A program made the position numbers and the translations under genes. From the NCBI GenBank assembly GCA_964372215.1, contig CAYJQC010000018.1, positions 1-64,000 on the forward strand: DNA of 64,000 bases, read 5' to 3'. The stretch is from DAIMFL01 sp964372215. Lineage in GTDB: Bacteria > Pseudomonadota > Alphaproteobacteria > Dongiales > Dongiaceae. Below the pieces are notes generated by a model. The model was not told the origin of the DNA. It was given only the letters and a program-made list of their open reading frames with translations, and did no database searches. Below are positions 18,614-28,309 of the stretch, in pieces. Every line of letters starts with the position of its first letter. Position 1 is the stretch's first letter.

Positions 18614-19755
18614 TGGGCCGCTCGGCGCCGCGCCCGCTCGTCAGCGCGGCGCCCCTGCGCGCCCCGCAGGCCGGCGTCGACCCGGCGGCCGTGCTTGCCG
18701 CATTGCCCGAGCCGGTTTTCATGGTCGACGGCGGCAACGTCTTCCGGTTCCTGAACAGCGCCGCCGAGCATTTCTTCGCCGCTGGCCAGGCGACGCTGAT
18801 CGGCCGCCCGCTCACCGACCTGGTTCAGCCCGACTCCCCGCTGGTCGCGCTGATCGAGCAGGGCCGCAACACCGACAGCAGCATTTCCGAGTACGGCGTG
18901 ACGGTGGAGGCGCCGCGCATCGGCTCGCATTTCGTCACCATCGAGGTGGCGCCGATGAGCGAGGCGCCGGGCTGCGTCGTGGTGTCGCTGCAGGAACGCT
19001 CGATCGCCCGCAAGATCGACCAGCAGCTCACTCATCGCGGCGCCGCCCGCTCGATCACCGCGATGGCCGGCATGCTCGCCCACGAGGTGAAGAACCCGCT
19101 GTCGGGTATTCGCGGCGCGGCCCAGCTCCTGGAGCGCGACCTCGATCCCAACGGCATCCTGCTGACCCGGCTGATCTGCGACGAGACCGACCGCATCGTC
19201 GCCCTGGTCGACCGCATGGAGATGTTCGGCGACCAGCGCCCGATCGAGCGCAAGCCGGTCAACATTCATCGCGTCCTCGAGCATGTGCGCCGGCTGGCGC
19301 TGAGCGGCTTCGGGCGCGGCTGCCGGTTCGTCGAGAGCTACGATCCGTCGCTGCCGTCGGTGCACGGCAATCGCGACCTGCTGGTCCAGGTGTTCCTGAA
19401 CCTGGTGAAGAACGCGGTCGAGGCGGTGCCGGCCGGGGAGGGCGTGATCACCCTGGCGACCCGCTATCAGCAGGGCGTGCGGCTGGCGGTGCCCGGCTCG
19501 GACAGGCGCCTGCATCTGCCGCTGACCGTCAGCGTCGAAGACAACGGCCCCGGGATTCCCGAGGGCGTCCGTCCCCATCTGTTCGACCCCTTCGTCACCA
19601 CCAAGACCGGCGGCAAGGGCCTGGGACTGGCGCTGGTCGCCAAGATCATCGGCGATCACGGCGGGGTCATCGAGTTCGACAGCGAGCCCGGCCGCACGGT
19701 GTTCCGGATGATGTTGCCGACTGCGACCGCGTTCGACGGCGAGGAGGATGCATGA
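18613..19755 (+). CDS. ntrB: Nitrogen regulation sensor histidine kinase NtrB (GlnL)
   Basis: A 380-residue cytoplasmic kinase. A PAS domain occupies about residues 30-130 (LPEPVFMVDGGNVFRFLNSAAEHFF). The HisKA segment holds the phospho-acceptor in MLAHEVKNPLSGIRGAA (His157). The ATPase domain shows the N box NLVKNAVEA, VEDNGPGIP, FVTTKTGGKGLGLAL. It phosphorylates or dephosphorylates NtrC under control of the PII protein. The ATG at 18613 overlaps dusB by one base, and the gene overlaps ntrC by 4 bp, so the three are one translationally coupled operon. Confidence 0.95.
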   Translation: MGRSAPRPLVSAAPLRAPQAGVDPAAVLAALPEPVFMVDGGNVFRFLNSAAEHFFAAGQATLIGRPLTDLVQPDSPLVALIEQGRNTDSSISEYGVTVEAPRIGSHFVTIEVAPMSEAPGCVVVSLQERSIARKIDQQLTHRGAARSITAMAGMLAHEVKNPLSGIRGAAQLLERDLDPNGILLTRLICDETDRIVALVDRMEMFGDQRPIERKPVNIHRVLEHVRRLALSGFGRGCRFVESYDPSLPSVHGNRDLLVQVFLNLVKNAVEAVPAGEGVITLATRYQQGVRLAVPGSDRRLHLPLTVSVEDNGPGIPEGVRPHLFDPFVTTKTGGKGLGLALVAKIIGDHGGVIEFDSEPGRTVFRMMLPTATAFDGEEDA

Positions 19756-21197
19756 GCGCCGGCCAGACCATTCTGGTCGCCGACGACGACCGCGCGATCC
19801 GTACCGTGCTGAACCAGGCGCTCGGCCGGCTCGGCTACGACGTGCGCGGCACCGGCAACGCCGCCACGCTGTGGCAATGGATCGACCAGGGCGACGGCGA
19901 CCTTGTCATCACCGACGTCGTCATGCCCGACGAGAACGGCCTCGACCTGGTCCCGCGCATCCGGCGGCGACGGCCCGAACTGCGCGTCATCGTGATGAGC
20001 GCCCAGAACACCCTGCTCACCGCGGTCAAGGCGACCGAGCGCGGCGCCTTCGAATACCTGCCCAAGCCGTTCGACCTGCGCGAGCTGGTCTCGGTGGTCG
20101 AGCGCGCCCTGAGTCAGCGCACGGCCCCGGCCGGCATCGACGGCGCGGGGCAGCCGGCGGAAGCGGAAAAGCTGCCGCTGATCGGCCGCTCGCCGGCGAT
20201 GCAGGAGATCTACCGCGTCCTGGCGCGGCTGATGTCGACCGACCTCACGGTCATGATCAGCGGCGAATCCGGCACCGGCAAGGAGCTGGTTGCGCGCGCC
20301 TTGCACGACTACGGCAAGCGGCGCGGCGGGCCGTTCGTCGCGATCAACATGGCGGCGATTCCCCGCGAGCTGATCGAAAGCGAGCTGTTCGGCCACGAAA
20401 AGGGCTCGTTCACCGGCGCGCTCACCCGCAACAGCGGGCGCTTCGAGCAGGCCGCCGGGGGCACCTTGTTCCTCGACGAGATCGGCGACATGCCGCTCGA
20501 GGCGCAGACCCGCCTGCTGCGGGTTCTGCAGGAAGGCGAGTACACGCGGGTCGGCGGCCGCACCTCGATCCGCGCCGACGCGCGCATCATCGCCGCCACC
20601 CATCACGATCTGCGTCAACTGGTCCGCCAGGGCCTGTTCCGCGAGGATCTGTTCTACCGGCTGAACGTGGTGCCGGTGCGGCTGCCGCCGCTGCGCGAGC
20701 GGACCGAGGACATTCCCGACTTGGCACGCCATTTCCTCGCCGAAGGCCGCGGCCAGGGCCGGCCGGAGAAGATCCTCGAAGGCGCCGCGATGCAACGGCT
20801 GAAGACCCATGGCTGGCCCGGCAATGTCCGCGAGCTCGAGAACTTGGTGCGGCGTCTCGGCGTGCTCTACAGCGAGGACGTGATCGGCGTCGAGGCGATC
20901 GAGGCCGAGCTGGCCGACGGCCAGCCGGCGCCGGCCCAGCCGGCTGCCGGCGAATCGCTCGGCACGGCCACCGCACGTCAGCTTCGGGACTATTTCGAGG
21001 CCCACAAGGGCGGGTTGCCGCCGGCCGGCCTGTACGACCGGGTGATGCGGGAGATCGAACGCCCGCTGATCCAGCAGAGCCTCGAGGCGACCCGCGGCAA
21101 CCAGCTGCGGGCGGCCCGGCTGCTCGGCCTGAACCGCAACACCCTGCGCAAGAAAATCCGGGAGTTGGACATTCCGGTTATGCGCGGCCTAAAGTGA
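19752..21197 (+). CDS. ntrC: Nitrogen regulation response regulator NtrC (GlnG)
   Basis: A 481-residue sigma-54 activator. The receiver domain has the phosphorylated Asp55 (VITDVVMPDENG) and the PKPF Lys. The AAA+ domain shows Walker A GESGTGKE near residue 171, the sigma-54 contact loop GSFTGA at about 218 (Ser in place of the usual Ala), Walker B GGTLFLDEIGD, and the arginine-finger region. A Fis-type helix-turn-helix ends the protein (NQLRAARLLGLNRNTLRKKIREL). It activates nitrogen-limitation promoters when phosphorylated by NtrB. Confidence 0.96.
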   Translation: MSAGQTILVADDDRAIRTVLNQALGRLGYDVRGTGNAATLWQWIDQGDGDLVITDVVMPDENGLDLVPRIRRRRPELRVIVMSAQNTLLTAVKATERGAFEYLPKPFDLRELVSVVERALSQRTAPAGIDGAGQPAEAEKLPLIGRSPAMQEIYRVLARLMSTDLTVMISGESGTGKELVARALHDYGKRRGGPFVAINMAAIPRELIESELFGHEKGSFTGALTRNSGRFEQAAGGTLFLDEIGDMPLEAQTRLLRVLQEGEYTRVGGRTSIRADARIIAATHHDLRQLVRQGLFREDLFYRLNVVPVRLPPLRERTEDIPDLARHFLAEGRGQGRPEKILEGAAMQRLKTHGWPGNVRELENLVRRLGVLYSEDVIGVEAIEAELADGQPAPAQPAAGESLGTATARQLRDYFEAHKGGLPPAGLYDRVMREIERPLIQQSLEATRGNQLRAARLLGLNRNTLRKKIRELDIPVMRGLK

Positions 21198-21280
21198 GCC
21201 GCGGCCGCCGGATTCCGCTGAGTCTCCGGGGTCTTCGAGGCGATGCCGCGCCGAGTCCGGATAGACTCCAAGGGTAAGCG

Positions 21281-23548
21281 ATGAGTGTCGATCTGACCCG
21301 GCGGGAGGCGCTGCCCGGCGGGATCGCTCGCTGGGCCCGTCGGCAGGGCCTGGACCGCAAGCTGGCGATCTTCCTGCTGATCGCCGCGGTGCTTTCGGGT
21401 TTCGCCACCTATCTGGCGATGAGCGGGGCGTTCGACATTCGCCCCGAGCCGTTCACCATCCTGATCCTGCTGCTGGTCAATCTCTGCGTCCTGCTGCTGC
21501 TCGGGACCGTGGTGGCCATCCGGCTGGTCCGGCTCTGGATGGAGCGGCGCCGCGGCCTCGCCGGCGCCCGGCTGCATGCGCGTCTGGTCCTGTGGTTCTG
21601 CCTGATGGCGGTGACGCCCGCGATTCTGGTCGCGGTGTTCTCGGCGCTGTTTCTCAGCCGCGGCATGGAGACCTGGTTCAGCGACCAGGTGCGCACGGCG
21701 GTCAAGGACTCCCTGATCGTCGCCCGCGCCTACCTGCAGGAGCACCAGCAGGCGGTCGGCAGCGAGGTGCTGGCGATGGCCTCGGACCTGCGCAGCGAGG
21801 GCCCGCTGCTGATGCTCAATCACCGGCGCCTGGACGACATCATGCATCTGCAGATCGGCCTGCGCTCGCTGAGTGAGGCGATCGTCTTCGACGGCGCCCA
21901 GCAGCTCATCGGGCGGGCCGGCTACAGCGTATCCATCGAGTTCGCGCCGGAACTGCCGCCCTGGGCGCTCGACCGCGCGCGCGCGGGCGAGGTCGTGATC
22001 CTGCCGAACGACAGCGGCGACCGGGTGCGCGCCCTGGTCCAGGTGGATCCGTTCAGCGACACGTTTCTCTATGCCGGGCGGCCGGTCGACCCGCGGGTGA
22101 TCAACCATCTCGACAAAACCGAGGGTGCGGCACGGATCTACGAGCGGCTGGAAGGCGAACGGAACGAGTTGCAGATCACCTTCGCCGCGATCTTCATCGT
22201 CGTCGCCCTGCTGTTGCTGTTGGCCGCCGTCTGGATCGCGCTGCACTTCGCCACCCAGATCGTCCGTCCGATCAGCAACCTGGTGGCGGCCGCCGAACGA
22301 ATCAGCGCAGGCGATCTCGGCGTTCGCGTGATCGAAGGCCCCGAGGATGACGAGATCGCGACCATGAGCCGCACCTTCAACCGGATGACCGGGGAACTGG
22401 AGGGCCAGCGCGACGCGCTGATGAGCGCCAACCGCGAGCTCGACGAACGGCGCCAGTTCACCGAACTGGTTCTGTCGGGGGTGTCCGCCGGCGTGATCGG
22501 ACTCGACGCCGATGGCCGGATCAATCTGCCGAACCGATCGGCGTCGGAACTGCTGGACGTCGATCTCGACCTGCATTTCGGCGAAGTGCTGGCCGTGGTG
22601 GCGCCCGAGATGGCGCCGCTCCTGGACGTGGCGCAGCGCCGCCCCGGCCGCATGGCCGAGGGCGAGGTCATCCTGCAGCGCCAGGGCCAGACCCGCACCT
22701 TGCTGGTGCGCATCGTCAGCGAGCTGTCGACCGACGGGCTGAACGGCTATGTCGTCACGTTCGACGACGTCAGCGAGCTTCTGAGCGCGCAGCGCAAGGC
22801 GGCCTGGGCGGACATCGCGCGCCGCATCGCCCACGAGATCAAGAACCCGCTGACCCCGATCCAGCTGTCCGCCGAACGCCTCAAGCGGAAATACCTGAAG
22901 GAGATCAAGAGCGATCCCGAAACCTTCGTGGTCTGCACCGACACCATCGTCCGCCAGGTCGGCGACATCGGCCGGATGGTCGACGAGTTCTCGTCCTTCG
23001 CCCGGATGCCGGCGCCGGTGATGCGGCCGGAAAACCTGAGCGCGCTGTGCCGCCAGGCGATGTTCCTGCAGCAAAACGCCCATAGCGCAATCCGCTACAG
23101 CACCGACCTGCCGGAAGCGCCGGTGACGCTGTCCTGCGACGCCCGGCAGATCGGCCAGGCGATCACCAACCTGCTGCAGAATGCCGCCGAGTCGATCGAA
23201 CTGCGGCCGCAGCCGGCAGAGGGCGCGCTGCCCGCCGGCGAGATCCTGCTGCACATACGTCCCGCCGGCGGCCGGGTCGAGATCGTGATCGAGGACAATG
23301 GCCGCGGCCTGCCCGCCGACGGCCGCGACCGCCTGACCGAACCCTACGTCACCACCCGCATCAAGGGCACTGGCCTCGGCCTCGCCATCGTCAAGAAAAT
23401 CATGGAGGACCATGGCGGCGATCTGATATTGGATGACCGGCCCGGAGGAGGGGCGGTGGTCCGCCTGGTTCTCCACGCCGCGGGTGCGGAAACCGAGGCG
23501 AGCGGCGGCTCGAATCTGGCTGACAAGACCGTAGTCCATGGCGCGTGA
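21281..23548 (+). CDS. ntrY: Sensor histidine kinase NtrY
   Basis: A 755-residue membrane kinase. N-terminal hydrophobic spans lie at about residues 27-48, 58-80 and 103-125, followed by a periplasmic region and another span near 290-315. Next come a HAMP linker (QIVRPISNLVAAAERISAGDLGVRV), a PAS domain, and a HisKA segment with the phospho-acceptor in RRIAHEIKNPLTPIQ (His518). The ATPase domain has NLLQNAAES, VIEDNGRGLP and KGTGLGLAIVKKI. NtrY responds to nitrogen and, in some relatives, redox state. It begins 83 bp after ntrC and overlaps ntrX by 11 bp. Confidence 0.95.
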   Translation: MSVDLTRREALPGGIARWARRQGLDRKLAIFLLIAAVLSGFATYLAMSGAFDIRPEPFTILILLLVNLCVLLLLGTVVAIRLVRLWMERRRGLAGARLHARLVLWFCLMAVTPAILVAVFSALFLSRGMETWFSDQVRTAVKDSLIVARAYLQEHQQAVGSEVLAMASDLRSEGPLLMLNHRRLDDIMHLQIGLRSLSEAIVFDGAQQLIGRAGYSVSIEFAPELPPWALDRARAGEVVILPNDSGDRVRALVQVDPFSDTFLYAGRPVDPRVINHLDKTEGAARIYERLEGERNELQITFAAIFIVVALLLLLAAVWIALHFATQIVRPISNLVAAAERISAGDLGVRVIEGPEDDEIATMSRTFNRMTGELEGQRDALMSANRELDERRQFTELVLSGVSAGVIGLDADGRINLPNRSASELLDVDLDLHFGEVLAVVAPEMAPLLDVAQRRPGRMAEGEVILQRQGQTRTLLVRIVSELSTDGLNGYVVTFDDVSELLSAQRKAAWADIARRIAHEIKNPLTPIQLSAERLKRKYLKEIKSDPETFVVCTDTIVRQVGDIGRMVDEFSSFARMPAPVMRPENLSALCRQAMFLQQNAHSAIRYSTDLPEAPVTLSCDARQIGQAITNLLQNAAESIELRPQPAEGALPAGEILLHIRPAGGRVEIVIEDNGRGLPADGRDRLTEPYVTTRIKGTGLGLAIVKKIMEDHGGDLILDDRPGGGAVVRLVLHAAGAETEASGGSNLADKTVVHGA

Positions 23549-24944
23549 CATTCTCATCGTCGACGACGAATCGGATATTCGGCTGCTCATGGCCGGCATC
23601 CTCGGGGACGAAGGCTACGAAACGCGCGAGGCGGCGAACAGCAACTCGGCGCTCGAGGCGATGCGCACCCGGCGCCCGAGCCTGGTCATTCTCGACATCT
23701 GGCTGCAGGACAGCCAGCTCGATGGCATGGAGATGCTGCAGCTCATCCGCCGCGAGCACCCGTCGGTGCCGGTCGTGATGATCAGCGGGCACGGCAACAT
23801 CGAGACCGCGGTCGCGGCGATCAAGCTCGGCGCCTACGACTTCATCGAGAAGCCCTTCAAGTCCGACCGGCTGCTGCTGATCGTCGAACGCGCCATCGAG
23901 GCGGCGCGGCTGAAGCGCGAGAACGAGGAGCTGCGGCTTCGGATCGGCGGCGACGTCGCCCTGGTCGGCGTCTCCGCCGCCCTGTCCCAGCTGCGCGGCG
24001 CGATCGAGCGCGTCGCGCCGACCGGCAGCCGGGTGCTGATCAGCGGCCCGCCCGGCGTCGGCAAGGAGGTGGTGGCCCGCCTCATCCACCGCCAGTCGCG
24101 TCGCATCAGCGGCCCGTTCGTCGCGCTCAACTGCGCGACCATGCGGCCCGACCGCCTGGAGGTCGAGCTGTTCGGCAGCGAGGCCGGCGTCGACGGCAGC
24201 GACAGCCCGGCCAAGGTCGGCACCTTCGAGCAGGCCCATGGCGGCACCCTGCTGCTCGACGAGGTCGCCGACATGCCGCTGGAGACCCAGGGCAAGATCG
24301 TGCGTGTGCTCCAGGAGCAGACCTTCGAGCGGGTCGGCGGCAGCACCCTGGTCGAGGTCGATGTCCGCGTGATCGCCTCGACCAACCGCGACCTGACCGC
24401 CGAGATCGCCGCCGGCCGCTTCCGCGAGGATCTGTTCTACCGCCTGAGCGTGGTGCCGCTGCGGGTGCCGCCGCTGCGCGAGCGGCGCGACGACATCCCG
24501 CTGCTGGTCGAAGATTTCCTGGCCCACTCCGCCGAGGTTTCCGGGCTGCCCCGGCGCCGGGTCGCCGACGACGCCATGGCGGCACTGCAGGCCTATGACT
24601 GGCCGGGCAACGTGCGCCAGCTGCGCAACGTCATCGACTGGCTGCTGATCATGGCGCCGGGCGGCGCGGCGGAGCCGATCCGGTCCGAGCAGCTGCCGAC
24701 GGAAATCGCCGACGCCGCCGCTGCGCCGCTGCGCGGCAACGAGGACGGGGAGCTCATGGCTCTGCCGCTGCGCGAGGCGCGCGAGTTGTTCGAGCGGCGC
24801 TATCTCGACGCCCAGGTGGCGCGCTTCGGCGGCAACATCTCGCGCACCGCGACCTTCGTCGGCATGGAGCGCTCGGCGCTGCATCGCAAGCTGCGGTCCC
24901 TCGGCCTGGTCGGACACGAGCGTTTTGGCAAGTCCGATGCCTAG
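23538..24944 (+). CDS. ntrX: Response regulator NtrX (lacks the sigma-54 GAFTGA loop)
   Basis: A 468-residue partner of NtrY. The receiver domain has LVILDIWLQDSQLDGMEML with the phospho-Asp near residue 54. The AAA+ domain has a Walker A GPPGVGKEVV and Walker B GGTLLLDEVAD. Where NtrC-type activators carry GAFTGA, this protein reads FGSEAGVDGSDSPAKVGTFE, so the loop that contacts sigma-54 is missing. The C-terminal Fis-type helix-turn-helix is NISRTATFVGMERSALHRKL. It may thus regulate without sigma-54, as known for some alphaproteobacterial NtrX. Confidence 0.94.
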   Translation: MARDILIVDDESDIRLLMAGILGDEGYETREAANSNSALEAMRTRRPSLVILDIWLQDSQLDGMEMLQLIRREHPSVPVVMISGHGNIETAVAAIKLGAYDFIEKPFKSDRLLLIVERAIEAARLKRENEELRLRIGGDVALVGVSAALSQLRGAIERVAPTGSRVLISGPPGVGKEVVARLIHRQSRRISGPFVALNCATMRPDRLEVELFGSEAGVDGSDSPAKVGTFEQAHGGTLLLDEVADMPLETQGKIVRVLQEQTFERVGGSTLVEVDVRVIASTNRDLTAEIAAGRFREDLFYRLSVVPLRVPPLRERRDDIPLLVEDFLAHSAEVSGLPRRRVADDAMAALQAYDWPGNVRQLRNVIDWLLIMAPGGAAEPIRSEQLPTEIADAAAAPLRGNEDGELMALPLREARELFERRYLDAQVARFGGNISRTATFVGMERSALHRKLRSLGLVGHERFGKSDA

Positions 24945-24968
24945 GCCCGGGACCGGAGTGAAGCCAAC

Positions 24969-26345
24969 ATGAAGGTCATCGTCTGCGGCGCCGGCCAGGT
25001 CGGCTTCAACATCGCGCGCTACCTGGCGGCCGAGGGCAACGACGTCACCGTAATCGACACCGAGCCGAACCTGGTCGAGAAGATCAGCGATACCCTGGAC
25101 GTCCAAGGCGTGGTCGGGTTCGCCTCGCATCCCGACGTCCTGGACCGGGCCGGGGCGCGCGATGCCGACCTCGTCATCGCCGTCACTTATTCCGACGAAG
25201 TCAACATGGTGGCGTGCCAGGTCGCCCATTCGCTGTTCGACGTGCCGACCAAGATCGCACGGGTGCGCCAGCAGTCCTACCTGCAGCCGATCTGGGCGGA
25301 GCTGTTCACCCGTGCGCACATGCCGATCGACGCCATCATCTCGCCGGAGATCGAGGTGGCGCGGGCGGTGATTCGGCGGCTGGCGATTCCCGGCGCCTTC
25401 GACGCGATCCCGCTCTCGGACGGGCTGATCACCCTGATCGGCGTGCGCTGCGACGCCGACTGCCCGGTCATCAACACCCCGCTGCGGCATCTGACCGCGC
25501 TGTTTCCCGACCTGCACATCTCGGTGGTCGGCATCCTGCGCAACGATCGCAAGATCGTGCCGTCGCCCGACGAGCAGATGCTGGCCGGCGACGAAGTCTA
25601 CTTCGTCGCCGAAACCAAGCACCTGACCCGGGCGCTGGCCGCCTTCGGCCACGAGGAGCCGGCGGCGCGCCGCCTGATCATCGTCGGCGGCGGCAATATC
25701 GGCCTCTATCTGGCCCAGCTCATCGAGGAGGAGCACCGCGGGGTCGAGATCAAGCTGATCGAGATCGACCGCAAGCGTGCCGCCTATGTCTCGCAGATGC
25801 TGCCCAGGAGCGTGGTCATCCACGGCGACGCGCTCGACGTCGACATCCTCAGCGAGGCCAACGTCAAGGCCACCGAAACCGTGATCGCCGTCAGCAACGA
25901 CGACGAAGTCAACATCCTGGCGTCGCTGCTGGCCAAGCGCTTCGGCTGCCAGCGTTCCGTCACGCTGGTCAACAAGACGACCTACGCGCCGCTGATCGGC
26001 ACGCTCGGGATCGACGCGGTGGTGAGCCCGCGGACCATCACCGTGTCGACCATCCTGCAGCATGTCCGGCGCGGCCGCGTGCGCTCGGTGCATTCTCTGA
26101 GCGACGGTTTCGGCGAGATCATCGAGGCCGAGGCGCTGGAGACTTCGACCCTGGTCGGCCCGCCGCTGCGCGATGCCAAGTTGCCCGACGGGGTGCTGGT
26201 CGGCGCCCTGGTGCGCGACGGCGAGGTGATCATTCCGCGCGGCGACACCGTGGTCAGGCCGAACGACCGCGTCGTGATCTTCGCCGTCTCCGACGCGGTC
26301 AAGAAGGTCGAGAAGATGTTCTCGGTCCGCCTCGAGTTCTTCTGA
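24969..26345 (+). CDS. trkA: Trk potassium uptake system regulatory subunit TrkA
   Basis: A 458-residue cytoplasmic NAD(H)-binding protein that gates the TrkH/TrkG potassium channel. It has two tandem RCK modules, each starting with a Rossmann glycine motif: VIVCGAGQVGFNIARYL (about 3-19) and LIIVGGGNIGLYLAQLI (about 236-252). Each is followed by a TrkA-C domain. No TrkH gene lies in the window. Its location right after ntrYX is usual for alphaproteobacteria. It starts 24 bp after ntrX. Confidence 0.95.
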   Translation: MKVIVCGAGQVGFNIARYLAAEGNDVTVIDTEPNLVEKISDTLDVQGVVGFASHPDVLDRAGARDADLVIAVTYSDEVNMVACQVAHSLFDVPTKIARVRQQSYLQPIWAELFTRAHMPIDAIISPEIEVARAVIRRLAIPGAFDAIPLSDGLITLIGVRCDADCPVINTPLRHLTALFPDLHISVVGILRNDRKIVPSPDEQMLAGDEVYFVAETKHLTRALAAFGHEEPAARRLIIVGGGNIGLYLAQLIEEEHRGVEIKLIEIDRKRAAYVSQMLPRSVVIHGDALDVDILSEANVKATETVIAVSNDDEVNILASLLAKRFGCQRSVTLVNKTTYAPLIGTLGIDAVVSPRTITVSTILQHVRRGRVRSVHSLSDGFGEIIEAEALETSTLVGPPLRDAKLPDGVLVGALVRDGEVIIPRGDTVVRPNDRVVIFAVSDAVKKVEKMFSVRLEFF

Positions 26346-26352
26346 GGTCGTC

Positions 26353-27201
26353 ATGGCGCGCTATGCCTATGTCAACGGGCGCTACGTCCCGCATGGCGAC
26401 GCCGCGGTCCATATCGAGGATCGCGGCTATCAGTTCGCCGACGGCGTGTACGAGGTGGTGCCGATCCTGCACGGCCGGATGGTCGACGAGGACCCGCATC
26501 TCGACCGTCTCGACTATTCCCTGCGCGAGCTGCGGATCGCGCCGCCGATGAGCCGGCGGTCGCTGAAGCTGGTCCTGCGCGAGCTGCTGCGGCGCAACGG
26601 GCTGAAGAACGGCCTGCTCTACATGCAGGTGACCCGCGGCGTGGCGCCGCGCGACCACAAGTTTCCCAAGGACGCGACGCCGGCCCTGGTGGTCACCACG
26701 AAAACCATGAAGCCGACCCCGGCCCCGCTGGTGGAAGGCGGCGTGCGGGTGATCAGCGTGCCGGATATCCGCTGGCAGCGTTGCGACATCAAGTCGATCT
26801 CGCTGCTGCCCAACATCCTTGCCAAGCAGCAGGCGGTGGAGGCCGGCGCGTTCGAGGCTTGGCAGGTCGATGGCGAAGGCATGGTGACCGAGGGCACCTC
26901 GACCAATGCCTGGATCGTCACCGGGGACGGCGTGCTGGTGACCCGCAAGGCCGACGCGGCGATCCTGAACGGCATCACCCGGCAGGCGGTGATCCGCATC
27001 ACCAACAGCGCCGGCGTCGCTTTCGAGGAGCGCCCGTTCAGCCTGGCCGAGGCCAAGGCGGCGCGCGAGGCGTTCCTCACCAGCAGCTCGGGCCACGTGC
27101 TGCCGATCACCCGCATCGACGACCGCGCGATCGGCGACGGCAAGCCGGGCGAGGTGACGGTTCGCCTGCGGCGCGCCTATCTCGACCACATCGCCGCATG
27201 A
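26353..27201 (+). CDS. dat: D-amino acid aminotransferase (D-alanine transaminase)
   Basis: A 282-residue PLP enzyme of fold type IV. It reads YVNGRYVPHGDAAVHIEDRGYQFADGVYEVV at the N-terminus, and the Schiff-base lysine is in RCDIKSISLLPNILAKQQA (Lys147). The cofactor phosphate region TEGTSTNAWIV and the late motif GITRQAVIRI are conserved. It interconverts D-alanine and D-glutamate with their keto acids. A branched-chain aminotransferase role is less likely given the DIKS motif. It starts 7 bp after trkA and overlaps the HAD gene by 4 bp. Confidence 0.9.
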   Translation: MARYAYVNGRYVPHGDAAVHIEDRGYQFADGVYEVVPILHGRMVDEDPHLDRLDYSLRELRIAPPMSRRSLKLVLRELLRRNGLKNGLLYMQVTRGVAPRDHKFPKDATPALVVTTKTMKPTPAPLVEGGVRVISVPDIRWQRCDIKSISLLPNILAKQQAVEAGAFEAWQVDGEGMVTEGTSTNAWIVTGDGVLVTRKADAAILNGITRQAVIRITNSAGVAFEERPFSLAEAKAAREAFLTSSSGHVLPITRIDDRAIGDGKPGEVTVRLRRAYLDHIAA

Positions 27202-27869
27202 GCCGCGACGGCGCGCCCGCGCTGCGGTTTCCGCGCGCCATCCTGTTCGACTGGGACAACACGCTGGTGGACAACTGGGCGGTGATCCATGCCGCCCTCA
27301 ACAGCGCGCTGACCGCCATGGGGCAGGCGCCGTGGAGCTATGCCGAAACCAGGCAGCGGGTGCGCGCCTCGGCGCGCGACAGCTTTCCCGCCCTGTTCGG
27401 CGAACGCTGGGAAGAGGCGCAGAAGATCTTCTACGACAGCTTCGAAGCGAAGCATCTGGAAGCGCTGCGCGAGATGCCCGGCGCCGGCGATCTGCTGGCC
27501 GGGCTGGGCCAGTCCGGGATCTACCTCGCCGTGGTCAGCAACAAGCAGGGCCGCTATCTGCGGCGCGAGGCCGCGCATCTCGGCTGGACGCCGCGCTTCG
27601 GCCACCTGATCGGCGCCAACGATGCCCCCCGCGACAAGCCGGCAGTCGATCCCGTCGACATGGCGCTGGCGGGCAGCGGCGTGCCGCGCGGCGCCGATGT
27701 CTGGTTCGTCGGCGACGCCGACATCGACATGCTCTGCGCCGTCAATGCCGGATGCTGCCCCGTGCTGCTGCGCCATGACGCGCCGGGCGCGGGCGAATTC
27801 GGCGCAGCGCCGCCGTTGCGCCACCTGCCCGATTGCCGGGCGCTGGCGGCGCTCGTCGCCGGCATCTGA
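27198..27869 (+). CDS. HAD-superfamily hydrolase (phosphoglycolate-phosphatase-like)
   Basis: A 223-residue HAD phosphatase. Motif I is ILFDWDNTLVDN with nucleophile Asp18 and acid/base Asp20. Motif II is VVSNKQG. Motif III/IV includes RDKPAVDPVDMAL and VWFVGDADIDMLCAVNAG. A helical cap lies between motifs I and II, as in Gph-like enzymes. The substrate is unknown. The ATG at 27198 overlaps the stop of dat by 4 bp (ATGA). It sits between dat and hfq, which are adjacent or near-adjacent in many relatives. Confidence 0.85.
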   Translation: MSRDGAPALRFPRAILFDWDNTLVDNWAVIHAALNSALTAMGQAPWSYAETRQRVRASARDSFPALFGERWEEAQKIFYDSFEAKHLEALREMPGAGDLLAGLGQSGIYLAVVSNKQGRYLRREAAHLGWTPRFGHLIGANDAPRDKPAVDPVDMALAGSGVPRGADVWFVGDADIDMLCAVNAGCCPVLLRHDAPGAGEFGAAPPLRHLPDCRALAALVAGI

Positions 27870-28056
27870 GCGCCGACGTCCGAGTTTATTCGTCCGACAA
27901 TTTATGCTACCGATTGGGTCGGGAGGAACTGGTCTGACGCCCCGTCCAGTAATGGGCGGGAGATGCCGGGTACTTCCACTCGGTGACGGAATCGGTTCGG
28001 CGACGCGCCGCAACAAAGACCGGGCCCCGATAACAGCACAAATCAAGGGGGAGCCT

Positions 28057-28308
28057 ATGGCGACTGAAAAATCCCAGAACGTCCAGGATGTGTTCCTGAA
28101 TCACATCCGCAAGAACAAGATGCCGGTGACGATCTTCCTGATCAACGGCGTCAAGCTCCAGGGCATCGTGACCTGGTTCGACAATTTCTCGGTGCTGCTG
28201 CGGCGCGACCAGCATTCGCAGCTGGTCTACAAGCACGCGATCTCGACGATCATGCCGGCCGGACCGATCCAGCTCTTCGAGGGTGCCAAGGAGGGGGAAG
28301 AATCCTGA
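28057..28308 (+). CDS. hfq: RNA chaperone Hfq
   Basis: An 83-residue Sm-like protein that forms hexamers and pairs small RNAs with mRNAs. The Sm1 motif is VFLNHIRKNKMPVTIFLINGVKLQGIVTWFDNFSVLLRR, and the Sm2 motif is QLVYKHAISTIMP, including the YKHA segment of the hexamer pore. The ribosome site AAGGGGGAG lies 4-12 bp upstream. A leader of about 187 bp separates it from the HAD gene and has AT-rich patches near 27885-27910 that could be a promoter. It is followed immediately by hflX, the classic pairing. Confidence 0.97.
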   Translation: MATEKSQNVQDVFLNHIRKNKMPVTIFLINGVKLQGIVTWFDNFSVLLRRDQHSQLVYKHAISTIMPAGPIQLFEGAKEGEES

Positions 28309-28309
28309 T

